DNA of 64,000 nt from contig CAZOOV010000008.1 in the NCBI GenBank assembly GCA_964581515.1, positions 1 through 64,000 of the forward strand, given 5' to 3'. The notes beneath the pieces are model-generated. The model worked only from the letters and a program-made list of their open reading frames with translations, made no database searches and was not told the DNA's origin. Numbering within the stretch: position 1 is the first letter of the stretch; each line of letters opens with the position of its first letter. The stretch is from JACJVV01 sp964581515 (GTDB lineage Archaea > Nanobdellota > Nanobdellia > Woesearchaeales > JACJVV01). Positions 18,741 to 27,064 of this stretch are shown piece by piece. A program made the translations under genes and the position numbers.

Positions 18741-19484
18741 ATGATAGAAATAATATTACTTGAGCCTGAACATGAGGGCAATGTAGGAGCAGTATGTAGA
18801 GCTATGGCTAATTTTGGTTTTAGTAAATTGATTGTAGTTAATCCTCAATGTGATCTTGAAAATGATGAATTCTATCGAAGGATGAAGCATGCTAAAGGTA
18901 AGGTTTTGGTAAAGGTTGTTAAGAAAATTCCTAAATATGATATACTTGTTGGAACTACTGCTAAAATTAATACTGATTATAATCTTGAGAGATCTCCAAT
19001 TCTTGCAGAACAACTTGCTGGGAAAGTGTTTGGTGTTAAAGGAAAAGTGAAAGTTGGACTGCTTTTCGGCAGAGAGGGCATAGGTCTTACAAATGAAGAG
19101 ATCGGGAAGTGTAATCTGATATGCACAATCAATAGTTCAAAGAGATATTCTACACTTAATCTAAGCCATGCAGTCACTATAATATTATATGAACTGCATA
19201 AAAATATGAAAACTTCTAAGATTGCAGATAAGATAAAGCCTGTCGATGAGAAAGATGGTAAAAGACTTATTTCTATGATGGATAAAGTTATAGGTGCTGT
19301 TGGCTATAAGAATGAGAAGAATGAGACGCAAAAGAAGATATGGAGAAATGTCTTTAAGAAATCTGTGTTGACCAGAAGGGAAGCTTATGGGATGATGGGA
19401 CTCTTAAGTAAGATTGGTTATAGAATAAAGAATAATAAGAATGATAAGGTTAAAGTAAAGAAAGTTAAAAAAATTAAGAAATAA
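18741..19484 (+). CDS. trmJ: tRNA 2'-O-methyltransferase, TrmJ/SpoU family
   Basis: 247 residues. SPOUT-class motifs are clear: LLEPEHEGNVGAVCRAMANF at the start (motif 1), GLLFGREGIGLTNEEI in the middle (motif 2), and YSTLNLSHAVTIILYE (motif 3, knot and SAM site). TrmJ methylates position 32 of tRNAs; archaeal versions target Cm32. The C-terminal 80 residues are basic and may bind tRNA. The precise target nucleotide is inferred from family. Confidence 0.85.
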   Translation: MIEIILLEPEHEGNVGAVCRAMANFGFSKLIVVNPQCDLENDEFYRRMKHAKGKVLVKVVKKIPKYDILVGTTAKINTDYNLERSPILAEQLAGKVFGVKGKVKVGLLFGREGIGLTNEEIGKCNLICTINSSKRYSTLNLSHAVTIILYELHKNMKTSKIADKIKPVDEKDGKRLISMMDKVIGAVGYKNEKNETQKKIWRNVFKKSVLTRREAYGMMGLLSKIGYRIKNNKNDKVKVKKVKKIKK

Positions 19485-19533
19485 TTTGAGAAAATTGTTT
19501 TAATATATCAGTTGACTTTTTATTTATATTTCT

Positions 19534-20697
19534 CTATATGAACATCTTCATAATCATCACTAAGACAATCATCAATACTATGAATAAGAATGCAAAATTG
19601 ATGTTCTTCCATACTGTTAATGCTTTCTTTTTATCTTTGACTAATTTTTCTGATGCTACTTTTACCATTCTACCACCATCAGTGATGAAAAGCGGTAGTA
19701 CATTGAAAAGACCTACAAGAAAACTAATAAGTCCAATCCAATAGAATAATTCATTAAACCAAGAAAGTATCTCATGATGTATTGAATAACCTTCTTTTGG
19801 TAATGTTTTTTGAGAAATAAAAATCCCTAAATAACCAATATCTGGATTATTTGGATGAGATGTCATATTAATATCAAATTCTCCTTTATCAGTTGTTATC
19901 TTGACCATTTCTCCTGGGGACATCTGATTTAATGTATTAACTAATACATTTGTATTTGTTATATTTTGGTCGTTTACTTTCATTATTATACTGCCATTTT
20001 CTATGCCTGCATCATAAGCAGGAAAGCCAGTATGAGTAGATACTTCAAGGAAAGGATCTGCTGAGACTAGTCCTGATAATGGTGATATTATTAAGAATAT
20101 TATAGCGATAGCAAATAAACTAAGCACAAAGTTTGAGACTGGACCTGCTGACATAATGGAATATTGCTCTATATCTGATCTTTTTGCTAATTCTTTTTCA
20201 TCTAACTCTACAAAAGCTCCTAATATAGGACCAAAGAAAGCAATACCAGTACTTTTGATATTTAGATTGTGAGCTTTTGCTACAATCCCATGTGAAAATT
20301 CATGAACTATCATAACAGTTATTATAGTAATCCATCCAATTACTAATGGAAATACTATTCCAAGTCCTGCAAGTGGAACACCAGGTAATACAATTGGTGA
20401 GCCTGCTGGAATTTCAATCTTATCAAAAATAAGTATCCATACACTCTCAAAAAGATTCCAAGCACCTATTATCATTGCTATGAATCCGATTCCTATTCCA
20501 CAATAACCAAATAGTTTGATCCATTCTCTGAATTTGTTTGCAATCTTCTCTATTAGATTAATTCCGAATTTACTTTTGTAGAATCCTAATATCCCATGTA
20601 TTTCAAACTTTTTTCTGTTTAGAAATAAAATTAATATAACTATAGAATAAAAAATAAGAGTAAATTTATATTCATCAAGAATAGGCATTAAAAGCAT
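19534..20697 (-). CDS. Site-2 protease family (M50) intramembrane metallopeptidase
   Basis: 387 residues. HEFSH at 132-136 is the zinc motif inside a membrane helix; NVLPLFITDGG near residue 335 supplies the third ligand (NxxP..DGG motif). Between them is one PDZ domain (about 205-295: AGIENGSIIMKVND). At least six helices. These enzymes cleave membrane proteins within the bilayer, often in signalling. Only 2 nt separates its ATG from the stop of rpl40e, so translational coupling is likely. Confidence 0.88.
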   Translation of the reverse strand: MLLMPILDEYKFTLIFYSIVILILFLNRKKFEIHGILGFYKSKFGINLIEKIANKFREWIKLFGYCGIGIGFIAMIIGAWNLFESVWILIFDKIEIPAGSPIVLPGVPLAGLGIVFPLVIGWITIITVMIVHEFSHGIVAKAHNLNIKSTGIAFFGPILGAFVELDEKELAKRSDIEQYSIMSAGPVSNFVLSLFAIAIIFLIISPLSGLVSADPFLEVSTHTGFPAYDAGIENGSIIMKVNDQNITNTNVLVNTLNQMSPGEMVKITTDKGEFDINMTSHPNNPDIGYLGIFISQKTLPKEGYSIHHEILSWFNELFYWIGLISFLVGLFNVLPLFITDGGRMVKVASEKLVKDKKKALTVWKNINFAFLFIVLMIVLVMIMKMFI

Positions 20698-20699
20698 TT

Positions 20700-20861
20700 T
20701 TACTTTTTACGTTTAGGCCTCATAGTCTTGTAATTACATCGTTTGCATCGTACTTCCTTGTTAATGACCTTCATAGGTTCTGACTTTATGACGGACTTGC
20801 ATTTTCTGCAAACATATTTGTTTTTCATAATTCTTGCTTCAGCTTCTGCGAATTTTGCCAA
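20700..20861 (-). CDS. rpl40e: Ribosomal protein eL40
   Basis: 53 residues starting at TTG 20861, preceded by GGTGAT at 5-nt spacing. The protein begins MAKFAEAEARIM and has two CxxC pairs (CRKC and CKRC) forming a zinc ribbon, then KTMRPKRKK: the eL40 pattern of about 50 residues. It is short and has no ATG, so it is easily missed. It lies between aIF5A and the M50 protease in one minus-strand operon. Confidence 0.9.
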   Translation of the reverse strand: MAKFAEAEARIMKNKYVCRKCKSVIKSEPMKVINKEVRCKRCNYKTMRPKRKK

Positions 20862-20894
20862 TATAATCACCTAGTGTATCTTATTTCATGATTT

Positions 20895-21287
20895 TTATTT
20901 AACTTGTTTCATTACTCTTGAACTTAATATTTCCCAAAATAAAACTTCACAGCCTTCTGTGACTTGTCCTTCAAGTTCTTCTGGAATTTCAAGATCTAAT
21001 GTTTCATAACTTTCTGAATCCATGATGTTTGCTACATTACCTGAAATAGATAATACTTGTGCTGTCTTTTTTTCTATTATTGGAACTTCAACATTATCAT
21101 GTCCTGGCAATACAAGATTTCTTTTTTTGCCATCTAAAATCCCTACAGCCATCATATTTACTTTTGCATGCCCATGTTTTCCAGGCCTTGATGTTGCAGT
21201 ACTTACAACTTTACAAGCATTTCCATCGATAACGATGTAGCTTCCTTTTTGAAGTGAACCTACTGATGCTAATTTTGTGTCTGCCAT
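20895..21287 (-). CDS. eif5a: Translation factor aIF5A
   Basis: 130 residues, the normal archaeal length. SRPGKHGHAK carries the hypusination lysine (Lys37), followed by the KOW-like N-domain and an OB-fold C-domain (DLEIPEELEGQVTEG). It relieves ribosome stalling, for example at polyproline. GGTGAT precedes the ATG. Deoxyhypusine synthase is not in the window. Confidence 0.95.
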   Translation of the reverse strand: MADTKLASVGSLQKGSYIVIDGNACKVVSTATSRPGKHGHAKVNMMAVGILDGKKRNLVLPGHDNVEVPIIEKKTAQVLSISGNVANIMDSESYETLDLEIPEELEGQVTEGCEVLFWEILSSRVMKQVK

Positions 21288-21539
21288 GAAATCACCTTAT
21301 TTAAGTTATTATTATTAATTTATTATAATCTTAAATCTGAATTTAAGCTACGAGAAATGCTAAAAACATTTCTGGAGCATATAAATCAATTATACTTTAT
21401 ATGCTAAATAAAATGATTCGGAATTTATTTATAAAGGTTTCCGTTGGAATGCACTGAAATATGTTGAATTTACTCTATTTAGCCTTATATTTAGTAGTTA
21501 GATTTAAGAATACCTTATGACTTTCATCAATTTGATAAC

Positions 21540-22580
21540 ATGGCAATAGTTAATAGAAATCCATCCATTTTTGATATGGATATTGGAAAAGATCCAGATG
21601 ATAGCTTTGTAGCTGTAATGGCGGCACTTAATTTGAAGCAGTTTGATCCAGTTTTATGTATAACTAATGATGAAGCATCTTCTAGGGGTAGAGCAAGATT
21701 TTTGACCACTCTTCTAAACAGTTTAGATATGCCTTTACCTATTGCAGCAGGCCTTCCAAGTGAGAAAAACAGGGAAGATACTCTTGTTGAGAGAGCTGGT
21801 CTTGTTTCTTTTAATTGTGGATATTATCTTGGTAGTACAGAAATGCTTTCTCGAACTTTGTCAATGTATGATAAGGTGAATTATTTTGGTCTTGGTGCAC
21901 TCTCTAATCTTGCAAATTTATTGGAAGTTGAGCCTCAACAAGCAGAAAAGATAAATCTTGTCCAGATGGGGATGAATTTTAATGGTGCATTTGAAAGAGC
22001 TACTGTGCAATATAATGTCAGACTTGATGTTGATAGCTTTAAAGCAGTACTTGAGGTTGTTGACAAACCATCATTTCTCATGACGCATTCTAGTTGGGGT
22101 AGTTATGATGGTACAAGAGATGGCAGACAACAGTTTGGCGTTTATGTGGGTGATCCATTATATGAAGCATTAAAGGATTCAGATGAAAAAGGACATAATC
22201 TACTTGCAAAACATATTGAAGTATGGAAAGATGATGGGAAACCATGTTCTATTATGCATGATCCGCTTACAGTGTTAGGTGCTTATGATGATAGTATCGT
22301 TGATTATGTTGAGGGTGATGTGGTCTTTGCTGATGATGGTAGAGCTGATCTTACTAAAGAATCTCATGAAGCTTTGAAAGAGATGGATCTTGCACGGACT
22401 GAAAAACTTTCTGCATACTTAGATTGTAAAGAACTTGTATCTGATGGGATGGTTAAGAGAGTAAGGTATAGTCTTGGAGTTGATTATGATAAGGCTAGAG
22501 ATGCTTTTGTTGAATGTTTATTTGGTGAGAGCAAACCAAATCTCGCAAGAGAATGGAAGGAATTTAATTCTACACATTAA
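21540..22580 (+). CDS. Inosine/uridine-preferring nucleoside hydrolase family protein
   Basis: 346 residues. The calcium-binding N-terminal signature is seen as FDMDIGKDPDDSFVA (usual D-x-D-x-G-x-D-D, here with an extra residue), and HDPLTVLGAYD near 240 carries the second active-site His/Asp block. The family hydrolyses the N-glycosidic bond of nucleosides for base salvage. The altered spacing in the first motif makes substrate uncertain. Followed by a convergent gene. Confidence 0.75.
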   Translation: MAIVNRNPSIFDMDIGKDPDDSFVAVMAALNLKQFDPVLCITNDEASSRGRARFLTTLLNSLDMPLPIAAGLPSEKNREDTLVERAGLVSFNCGYYLGSTEMLSRTLSMYDKVNYFGLGALSNLANLLEVEPQQAEKINLVQMGMNFNGAFERATVQYNVRLDVDSFKAVLEVVDKPSFLMTHSSWGSYDGTRDGRQQFGVYVGDPLYEALKDSDEKGHNLLAKHIEVWKDDGKPCSIMHDPLTVLGAYDDSIVDYVEGDVVFADDGRADLTKESHEALKEMDLARTEKLSAYLDCKELVSDGMVKRVRYSLGVDYDKARDAFVECLFGESKPNLAREWKEFNSTH

Positions 22581-22620
22581 TATTTTGTGTTAAAAAATAA
22601 AATGAAATTATTCAGTGAAA

Positions 22621-23301
22621 TCATTTACAAAGATTATAGAGTGTTTCAAATGCTTTATTCAATTCATCTTCTTTGATGATTATAATATGTTCATTTGATG
22701 TGATTACTGCGTCTATTATGCTGATATTATTCTCTGCAAGCTCGCTACTGATTGTATTGAAAACTCCAGGTGTTTTTTCAAGAGATAGTGGATAATTTAT
22801 TTCTATCATGCCTACACGCTTTTTTGCTTTGATGTGGACTTTTTTTGGGAAAATGTTCAATATTTTATCAAAGTTCTTTTGATCAAATACTATTAGGAGG
22901 GTTTCCTTTCCTTCAATCACTCTTATTATTTCATGTTCTAAATAACCGATTATCTTGTCAGGTCTGCCAAGTATAGTCTTGACCTCATCTGTTCTTTTCA
23001 AGAGGAGTGCAGACATCTTTGTTCTTATGTTGATACGTGCTTGTTTGAGCATATTGTAAATAGAAAGATCGTTCTCTTTCTTTTGGTCGCTATTTTGATA
23101 TCTTCTTATTGCACTGATGACTGAGTCAAGGCTTGTGTTAATCTTTTGTGTTCTGATTATATGTTTTGCAAGTGCTCTTGTATTGATAATATTCCTTGCT
23201 AAGTTTTTTTTAACAGAAATATCTGTATTTATTATCTTCCAGACAAATTCTCTTATATTTTCAGTCTTTTTCTCTACTTTTTTATCTTTTTCTTTTGACA
23301 T
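22621..23301 (-). CDS. HTH plus ACT-like domain protein, probable regulator
   Basis: 226 residues from ATG 23301. A longer in-frame reading upstream is AT-rich and unlikely. The N-terminal 110 residues are basic and helical (probable winged helix). The last 70 residues (RVGMIEINYPLS, then TPGVFNTISSELAENNISI) match an ACT ligand-binding domain. It is divergent from serA, which suggests amino-acid-responsive control of serA or of itself. DNA binding is inference. Confidence 0.6.
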   Translation of the reverse strand: MSKEKDKKVEKKTENIREFVWKIINTDISVKKNLARNIINTRALAKHIIRTQKINTSLDSVISAIRRYQNSDQKKENDLSIYNMLKQARINIRTKMSALLLKRTDEVKTILGRPDKIIGYLEHEIIRVIEGKETLLIVFDQKNFDKILNIFPKKVHIKAKKRVGMIEINYPLSLEKTPGVFNTISSELAENNISIIDAVITSNEHIIIIKEDELNKAFETLYNLCK

Positions 23302-23533
23302 GTTGACATAAAATGTGCTAGAATTTAAATATTTTATTAAAATATGACAATTTTTGTCATTTTTTAACAAATATGTCATAAGCTTTATATTCATTTGTCA
23401 GATTTGATATTAGATTATTTTGTTGAATATAATATATTAATTTTAACAATTAGTGAATTTAATAAGGTGATATAAGTGACAAAATACGAGAAATCAAATA
23501 TTTCTGGACATTGTCAATAATAGGGTGATAGAT

Positions 23534-25168
23534 ATGACAAAGAAAGTATTGGTTGTTACAAAAGCTCCATTTGCAGATGAAGCAAACAAGGCATTGGAGG
23601 ACATTGCAACAGATGGAGGGCTTGAGGTTGCAGTTGTGAAAGGTAAAAATATAGAAAAGTATGCTGATGATGAATCTTTATCAGAACAAATGGCTCAAGC
23701 AAATGCACTTGTGGTTAGAGGGGACAATGTTACTCCTGAAGTTATCGGTGCTATGCCTAATCTTGAGCTTGTTATAAGGGGAGGTGCTGGTTATAATAAT
23801 ATAGATGTTCCTTATTGCACTGAAAACGGAATAACTGTCATGAATACACCTGGTCAGAATTCAAATGCAGTTGCAGAACTTGCATTCACTATGGCTGGTA
23901 ATATGATGAGAAAAGTACATCTTTTAGATCCGACTACAAAAGAAGGTAAATTTGAGAAGAAGAAATATGGTGGAAGAGAGCTTCGAGGCAAAAAGTTGGG
24001 AATTCATGGTTTTGGCTATATAGGACAATTAGTTGCTGAGATTGGTCAAGGATTTGGTATGGATGTTTATACTTTTGATCCTTTCATAAATGTCAATGTC
24101 GCTAAAGATAAAGGAGTGACTCTTGTTAAAACAATGGAAGAGCTTTATACAGATAGTTTTATGGTATCAATACATCTTCCTAAGAATAAGGATACAATTG
24201 GACTTATTGATAGGGATTTAATTTATCTTATGGATGATAATTCAGTTCTTGTTAATACTGCGAGGGCTGAAGTTATTGATGATGATCATCTAGAACAGGT
24301 CCTTGATGCAAAACCTGGTTTTATGTATGCAGCTGATGTGCATCCTGGTGGCGATAAGGAAGGAGAAAAAAGGTTTGCAAGATTTGGAGATAGAGTACTT
24401 TTGACACCTCATATCGGTGCTGGAACAGATGAAGCGAATTATAACTGTGCTACTGCTGCAGCAAAACAGGCAGTCGCTTTCTTCAAGCATGGAGATATGA
24501 CAAGTGCAGTCAACAAGGAAGTAGTCCCTCCGTGGATGAAGGAATATGCAGAGCTAGCAGAGAAATTAGGATATATCAATGCACAGTTGATACCTGGTCA
24601 ACCAAGAGAAGTGAGGGTTATTGCATATGATGAACTCGAGGAATTTGCAAGACCTTTAGCAGGATATGTTTTGAAAGGCATGCTTCGAAGAGAAGAGCTT
24701 AAACCTGCAGAGGCACTTGAGACTGCAGAACAAAATCAAATAGATGTGGATATAAGAAAACCACATAAGAAAAAACAGAATGCTGTTACAATCGATTATT
24801 TTGTAGGTGAGAACGGGCAGACACAAGCAAGCAGTATTAGAGGGACAATCAATGAAGGGGAGATGAGACTTAGCAGAATCAATGATTATAAGAATTTTGA
24901 TTTTGAAATTGTTCCTGGGATTGTTGTGATGTTTGAATACAGCGATAAAGCAGGACTTGCAGATAAGATCGGACATGCTTTTGCACAAGCAGGATATAGC
25001 AAGACTATTGGTAGATTTAAGCCGAGGAATGGAAATGCTATGTACATGTTTTATGTCGAGAAGAACGATGGAGGTAATGATTTAACTGAAGTTAGAGAGC
25101 TTGCTAATGTTGTAGAAAATAAAATTCCAGAAGTCTATAAAAGTGCGGTGTTTGATTTCAGGACTTAG
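23534..25168 (+). CDS. serA: D-3-phosphoglycerate dehydrogenase
   Basis: 544 residues from ATG 23534, preceded by GGTGAT at 4 nt. It oxidises 3-phosphoglycerate with NAD in serine synthesis. Substrate domain first; NAD-binding GIHGFGYIGQ near residue 155; VNTARAEVID and the catalytic His in LTPHIGAGTDEANYN near 295. The C-terminal 230 residues match the allosteric substrate-binding and ACT-type domains of type I enzymes (VNKEV linker, then PGIVVMFEYSDKAGLADKIG). serB and serC are not nearby. Confidence 0.88.
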   Translation: MTKKVLVVTKAPFADEANKALEDIATDGGLEVAVVKGKNIEKYADDESLSEQMAQANALVVRGDNVTPEVIGAMPNLELVIRGGAGYNNIDVPYCTENGITVMNTPGQNSNAVAELAFTMAGNMMRKVHLLDPTTKEGKFEKKKYGGRELRGKKLGIHGFGYIGQLVAEIGQGFGMDVYTFDPFINVNVAKDKGVTLVKTMEELYTDSFMVSIHLPKNKDTIGLIDRDLIYLMDDNSVLVNTARAEVIDDDHLEQVLDAKPGFMYAADVHPGGDKEGEKRFARFGDRVLLTPHIGAGTDEANYNCATAAAKQAVAFFKHGDMTSAVNKEVVPPWMKEYAELAEKLGYINAQLIPGQPREVRVIAYDELEEFARPLAGYVLKGMLRREELKPAEALETAEQNQIDVDIRKPHKKKQNAVTIDYFVGENGQTQASSIRGTINEGEMRLSRINDYKNFDFEIVPGIVVMFEYSDKAGLADKIGHAFAQAGYSKTIGRFKPRNGNAMYMFYVEKNDGGNDLTEVRELANVVENKIPEVYKSAVFDFRT

Positions 25169-25199
25169 AGTTTATTTGTTATGCAAGATGGATAAAGAG

Positions 25200-25526
25200 T
25201 TACTCTATAGGGGTTGTATGGGTGGCCATATTATTTTTTTTCTCTTCAATATTTTTCAAGAAATATTGAAGGCAATCTTTCCCGCAGAAAGTTGCCTTCT
25301 TCTTGAAATCTTCTGATCCGAAGATTAATGTCTGGGTTGTGCTGCTATGCGGGTCAATATCAGTATCACACGTCGTGCAATACGTATGATGCTGTTTTTG
25401 CCTCTCCTTAATCTCGTTCTCTATAAATTTAGTTAGGTGTATGCCACCGTGATCAAGATCTTTTTTTATTTTCAGAAGTTCGTAATAATCAATTGTATGA
25501 ATGATGTCTTTTAGTCTTTTTTGCAT
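25200..25526 (-). CDS. Small zinc-finger protein
   Basis: 108 residues. Helical N-terminus, then a treble-clef-like zinc site: YCTTCDTDIDPH and TFCGKDCLQYFL (two CxxC/CxxxC pairs). GAGGTG upstream of the ATG could be its RBS. No known function; could bind nucleic acid. It is the next minus-strand gene after the AbrB-like protein, with the hairpin array between them. Confidence 0.6.
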   Translation of the reverse strand: MQKRLKDIIHTIDYYELLKIKKDLDHGGIHLTKFIENEIKERQKQHHTYCTTCDTDIDPHSSTTQTLIFGSEDFKKKATFCGKDCLQYFLKNIEEKKNNMATHTTPIE

Positions 25527-25570
25527 CTTTTACGCACCTCTTTATGATATTGCCTTAATGAAAAAATAAG

Positions 25571-25796
25571 AGGGGGTGTTGGCGCACCCTCCCCTCAGCA
25601 GTGAACTCCTGCATTCTGCAGAAGTCACCCCTCATCTTTTGGCAAATTCCAAACATGAAAGAGGGATGTGTTTTGGCACATCCCTCATGAATGAAATTTT
25701 GCAATTTCATCCATAGTCCTTGCGGACAAGGATGAAATTTTGCAATTTCATCCATCATCTAATTTTTCCTCTTTTTCCTGAGTCTCGCCAGAGACT
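25571..25796 (-). repeat. Array of seven hairpins between two small genes
   Basis: In 226 nt there are seven successive near-perfect hairpins: 25572-25592 (GGGGGTG/CACCCTCC), 25601-25628 (stem with CTCCTGCA/TGCAGAAG), 25661-25686 (GAGGGATGTG/CACATCCCTC, 10 bp), 25691-25710 and 25731-25752 (two copies of one palindrome), 25717-25732 (TCCTTG/CAAGGA) and 25781-25796 (AGTCTC/GAGACT). The 24-nt unit beginning ATGAAATTTTGC is repeated exactly at 25691 and 25732. GC content is higher than the flanks. The block is 3' of the AbrB-like gene and 5' of the zinc-finger gene. A 67-codon reading across it is probably not coding. Confidence 0.7.
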
Positions 25797-25819
25797 TTAA
25801 ATGTGAAATTTAATTTTGA

Positions 25820-25996
25820 TTATTGTTTATGGTCGTTGAGTTTTTCAAACTCAACATACCACCTATTTTTCTTCTGATCGAATTGAAACACAACATGGTA
25901 TTTTTTTTTCTTGTCAAGTGAGAATAACAAAGGCATCGGGATAGTTGTCTCAAAACTGGATCCTCGTTTGTAAAGTTTTCTTTTGAATTCAATCAT
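25820..25996 (-). CDS. Small AbrB-like (SpoVT-AbrB) protein
   Basis: 58 residues, ATG at 25996, TAA at 25820-25822. The protein begins MIEFKRKLYKRGSSFETTIP and continues MPLLFSLD and RWYVEFEKL. R-x-x-x-R-G-S-x-x-T-I-P followed by a Leu-rich helix is the swapped-hairpin AbrB pattern of small archaeal DNA-binding proteins or antitoxin-like factors. A different frame over the same span (about 60 codons) is less protein-like. No toxin partner is recognised next to it. Confidence 0.6.
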   Translation of the reverse strand: MIEFKRKLYKRGSSFETTIPMPLLFSLDKKKKYHVVFQFDQKKNRWYVEFEKLNDHKQ

Positions 25997-26189
25997 CTTT
26001 GTTGTCTCTGTTTATACTTATTTTTTAGCTTTATTTTATATTATTTTATTTATATATATTTATACTTATATATAAACTTTTCTAATATAATTTATCTTAT
26101 TTTATTTCTAATATATCTTTCTATTTATTAATTTTTTTATACTTATTTATTTATTAATAAAAATACTTATATTTTAATTCTTTTTATTT

Positions 26190-26258
26190 ATTTTGTCACT
26201 TTAAAGTGATTACAAACCAAAATCTTTATAAATAAGTTGTAACTACTTAGTGACAATA
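26190..26258 (+). promoter_or_regulatory. Promoter with dyads for the surface-protein pair
   Basis: The 285 nt from 25997 to 26281 are extremely AT-rich with no gene. Near the end are a strong box A (CTTTATAAATAAG, about 26224-26236), a perfect 14-bp palindrome TCACTTTAAAGTGA (26196-26209) running into AGTGATTACAA, and downstream of the box TTGTAACTACTTAGTGACAA. The two dyads flank the TATA box, which suggests an operator. Similar AGTGRTTA motifs occur at 13.6, 37.4 and 62.0 kb. Confidence 0.45.
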
Positions 26259-26281
26259 TAGGATATTTGGGGGTTAACCAC

Positions 26282-27064
26282 ATGAAAAAAGAGAACTTCA
26301 CAATAAATGATCACGTTCAAAATACACCTCTTTCAAGAGGGTTTCTAGGAAGAATTGGAGCAAGATATGTATTACCTGTCTTGACTACATTAGGACTTGC
26401 AAGTTTAGTGCATGCGAGCGATATAGCTACAGATTATGACGGCGGAATTGACGCTTTAGCTACAAATGCAGTAGCAGGTGTTGTTTCAGGAACAAATGAT
26501 GTTGTTACTACAACTAATGGTTATGATTCTGCTACTAATGATTATCAAAATGCTACAAACGAAGTTGAGAAAGCAAGCTCAACAACAAGGGTTGTCTCAA
26601 GCTCAAGAGCAGCTTCAAGTTCGAAACCAGCCTCAAGAGTTTATACTACAAGTGCTGCATCTGAGCCAACTTATTCTGGTGAAAAAAGTGCAACTGAGGA
26701 AAATAAGCCGATTGCAACAGCACCTATGGCACCAATGAATGATAATACAAAAACAACTTCTGATGCTAATGCTCCAGTTACAGCAAATGCAAGTACAAAT
26801 TCAATTGTAGAACCAAGAATCTGTAGAATAGATCTTGTTGGTTCAAATATTGATATAGCTGCAACAAATTTAGTTACTGATGCTTATTATATGTTACAGG
26901 AATCAGGAAATATGTTGCCAACAACCCCTGGTGGAAGTAATATTTGGGAGAATATTCAGAATACTTTTGTCAAATATACAGGTACTGATGGTGGTGTGAC
27001 AAATTGGCTCGTGACTCCAAAAGGAGATGTTGGATTTTATAGAGTGAGGGGTGTTAAAGAATGA
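26282..27064 (+). CDS. Secreted Ser/Thr/Ala-rich surface protein
   Basis: 260 residues from ATG 26282. The N-terminus has a hydrophobic stretch (YVLPVLTTLGLASLVHA) that looks like a signal peptide with cleavage after HA-S. Then an Asn/Thr/Ser/Ala-rich low-complexity stalk (about 35-180, with SSSRAASSSKPAS) and a C-terminal globular region. The stop overlaps the next gene's ATG (ATGA), indicating translational coupling to the giant surface protein. Confidence 0.6.
   Translation: MKKENFTINDHVQNTPLSRGFLGRIGARYVLPVLTTLGLASLVHASDIATDYDGGIDALATNAVAGVVSGTNDVVTTTNGYDSATNDYQNATNEVEKASSTTRVVSSSRAASSSKPASRVYTTSAASEPTYSGEKSATEENKPIATAPMAPMNDNTKTTSDANAPVTANASTNSIVEPRICRIDLVGSNIDIAATNLVTDAYYMLQESGNMLPTTPGGSNIWENIQNTFVKYTGTDGGVTNWLVTPKGDVGFYRVRGVKE

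Noticed and set aside
25555..25758. 67-codon reading on the minus strand through the hairpin array
   Set aside because: It follows the repeated palindromes, so similar peptides arise in shifted frames. Codon content is unlike neighbours and no RBS stands before it.
25571..25796. CRISPR array
   Set aside because: Only one unit repeats exactly, twice; the other hairpins differ in sequence, spacing is irregular and no cas gene is in the window.
26478..26738. Leu/Gln-rich open frame inside the secreted protein gene
   Set aside because: Shifted frame over Ser/Ala-rich low-complexity codons; no start signal of its own.
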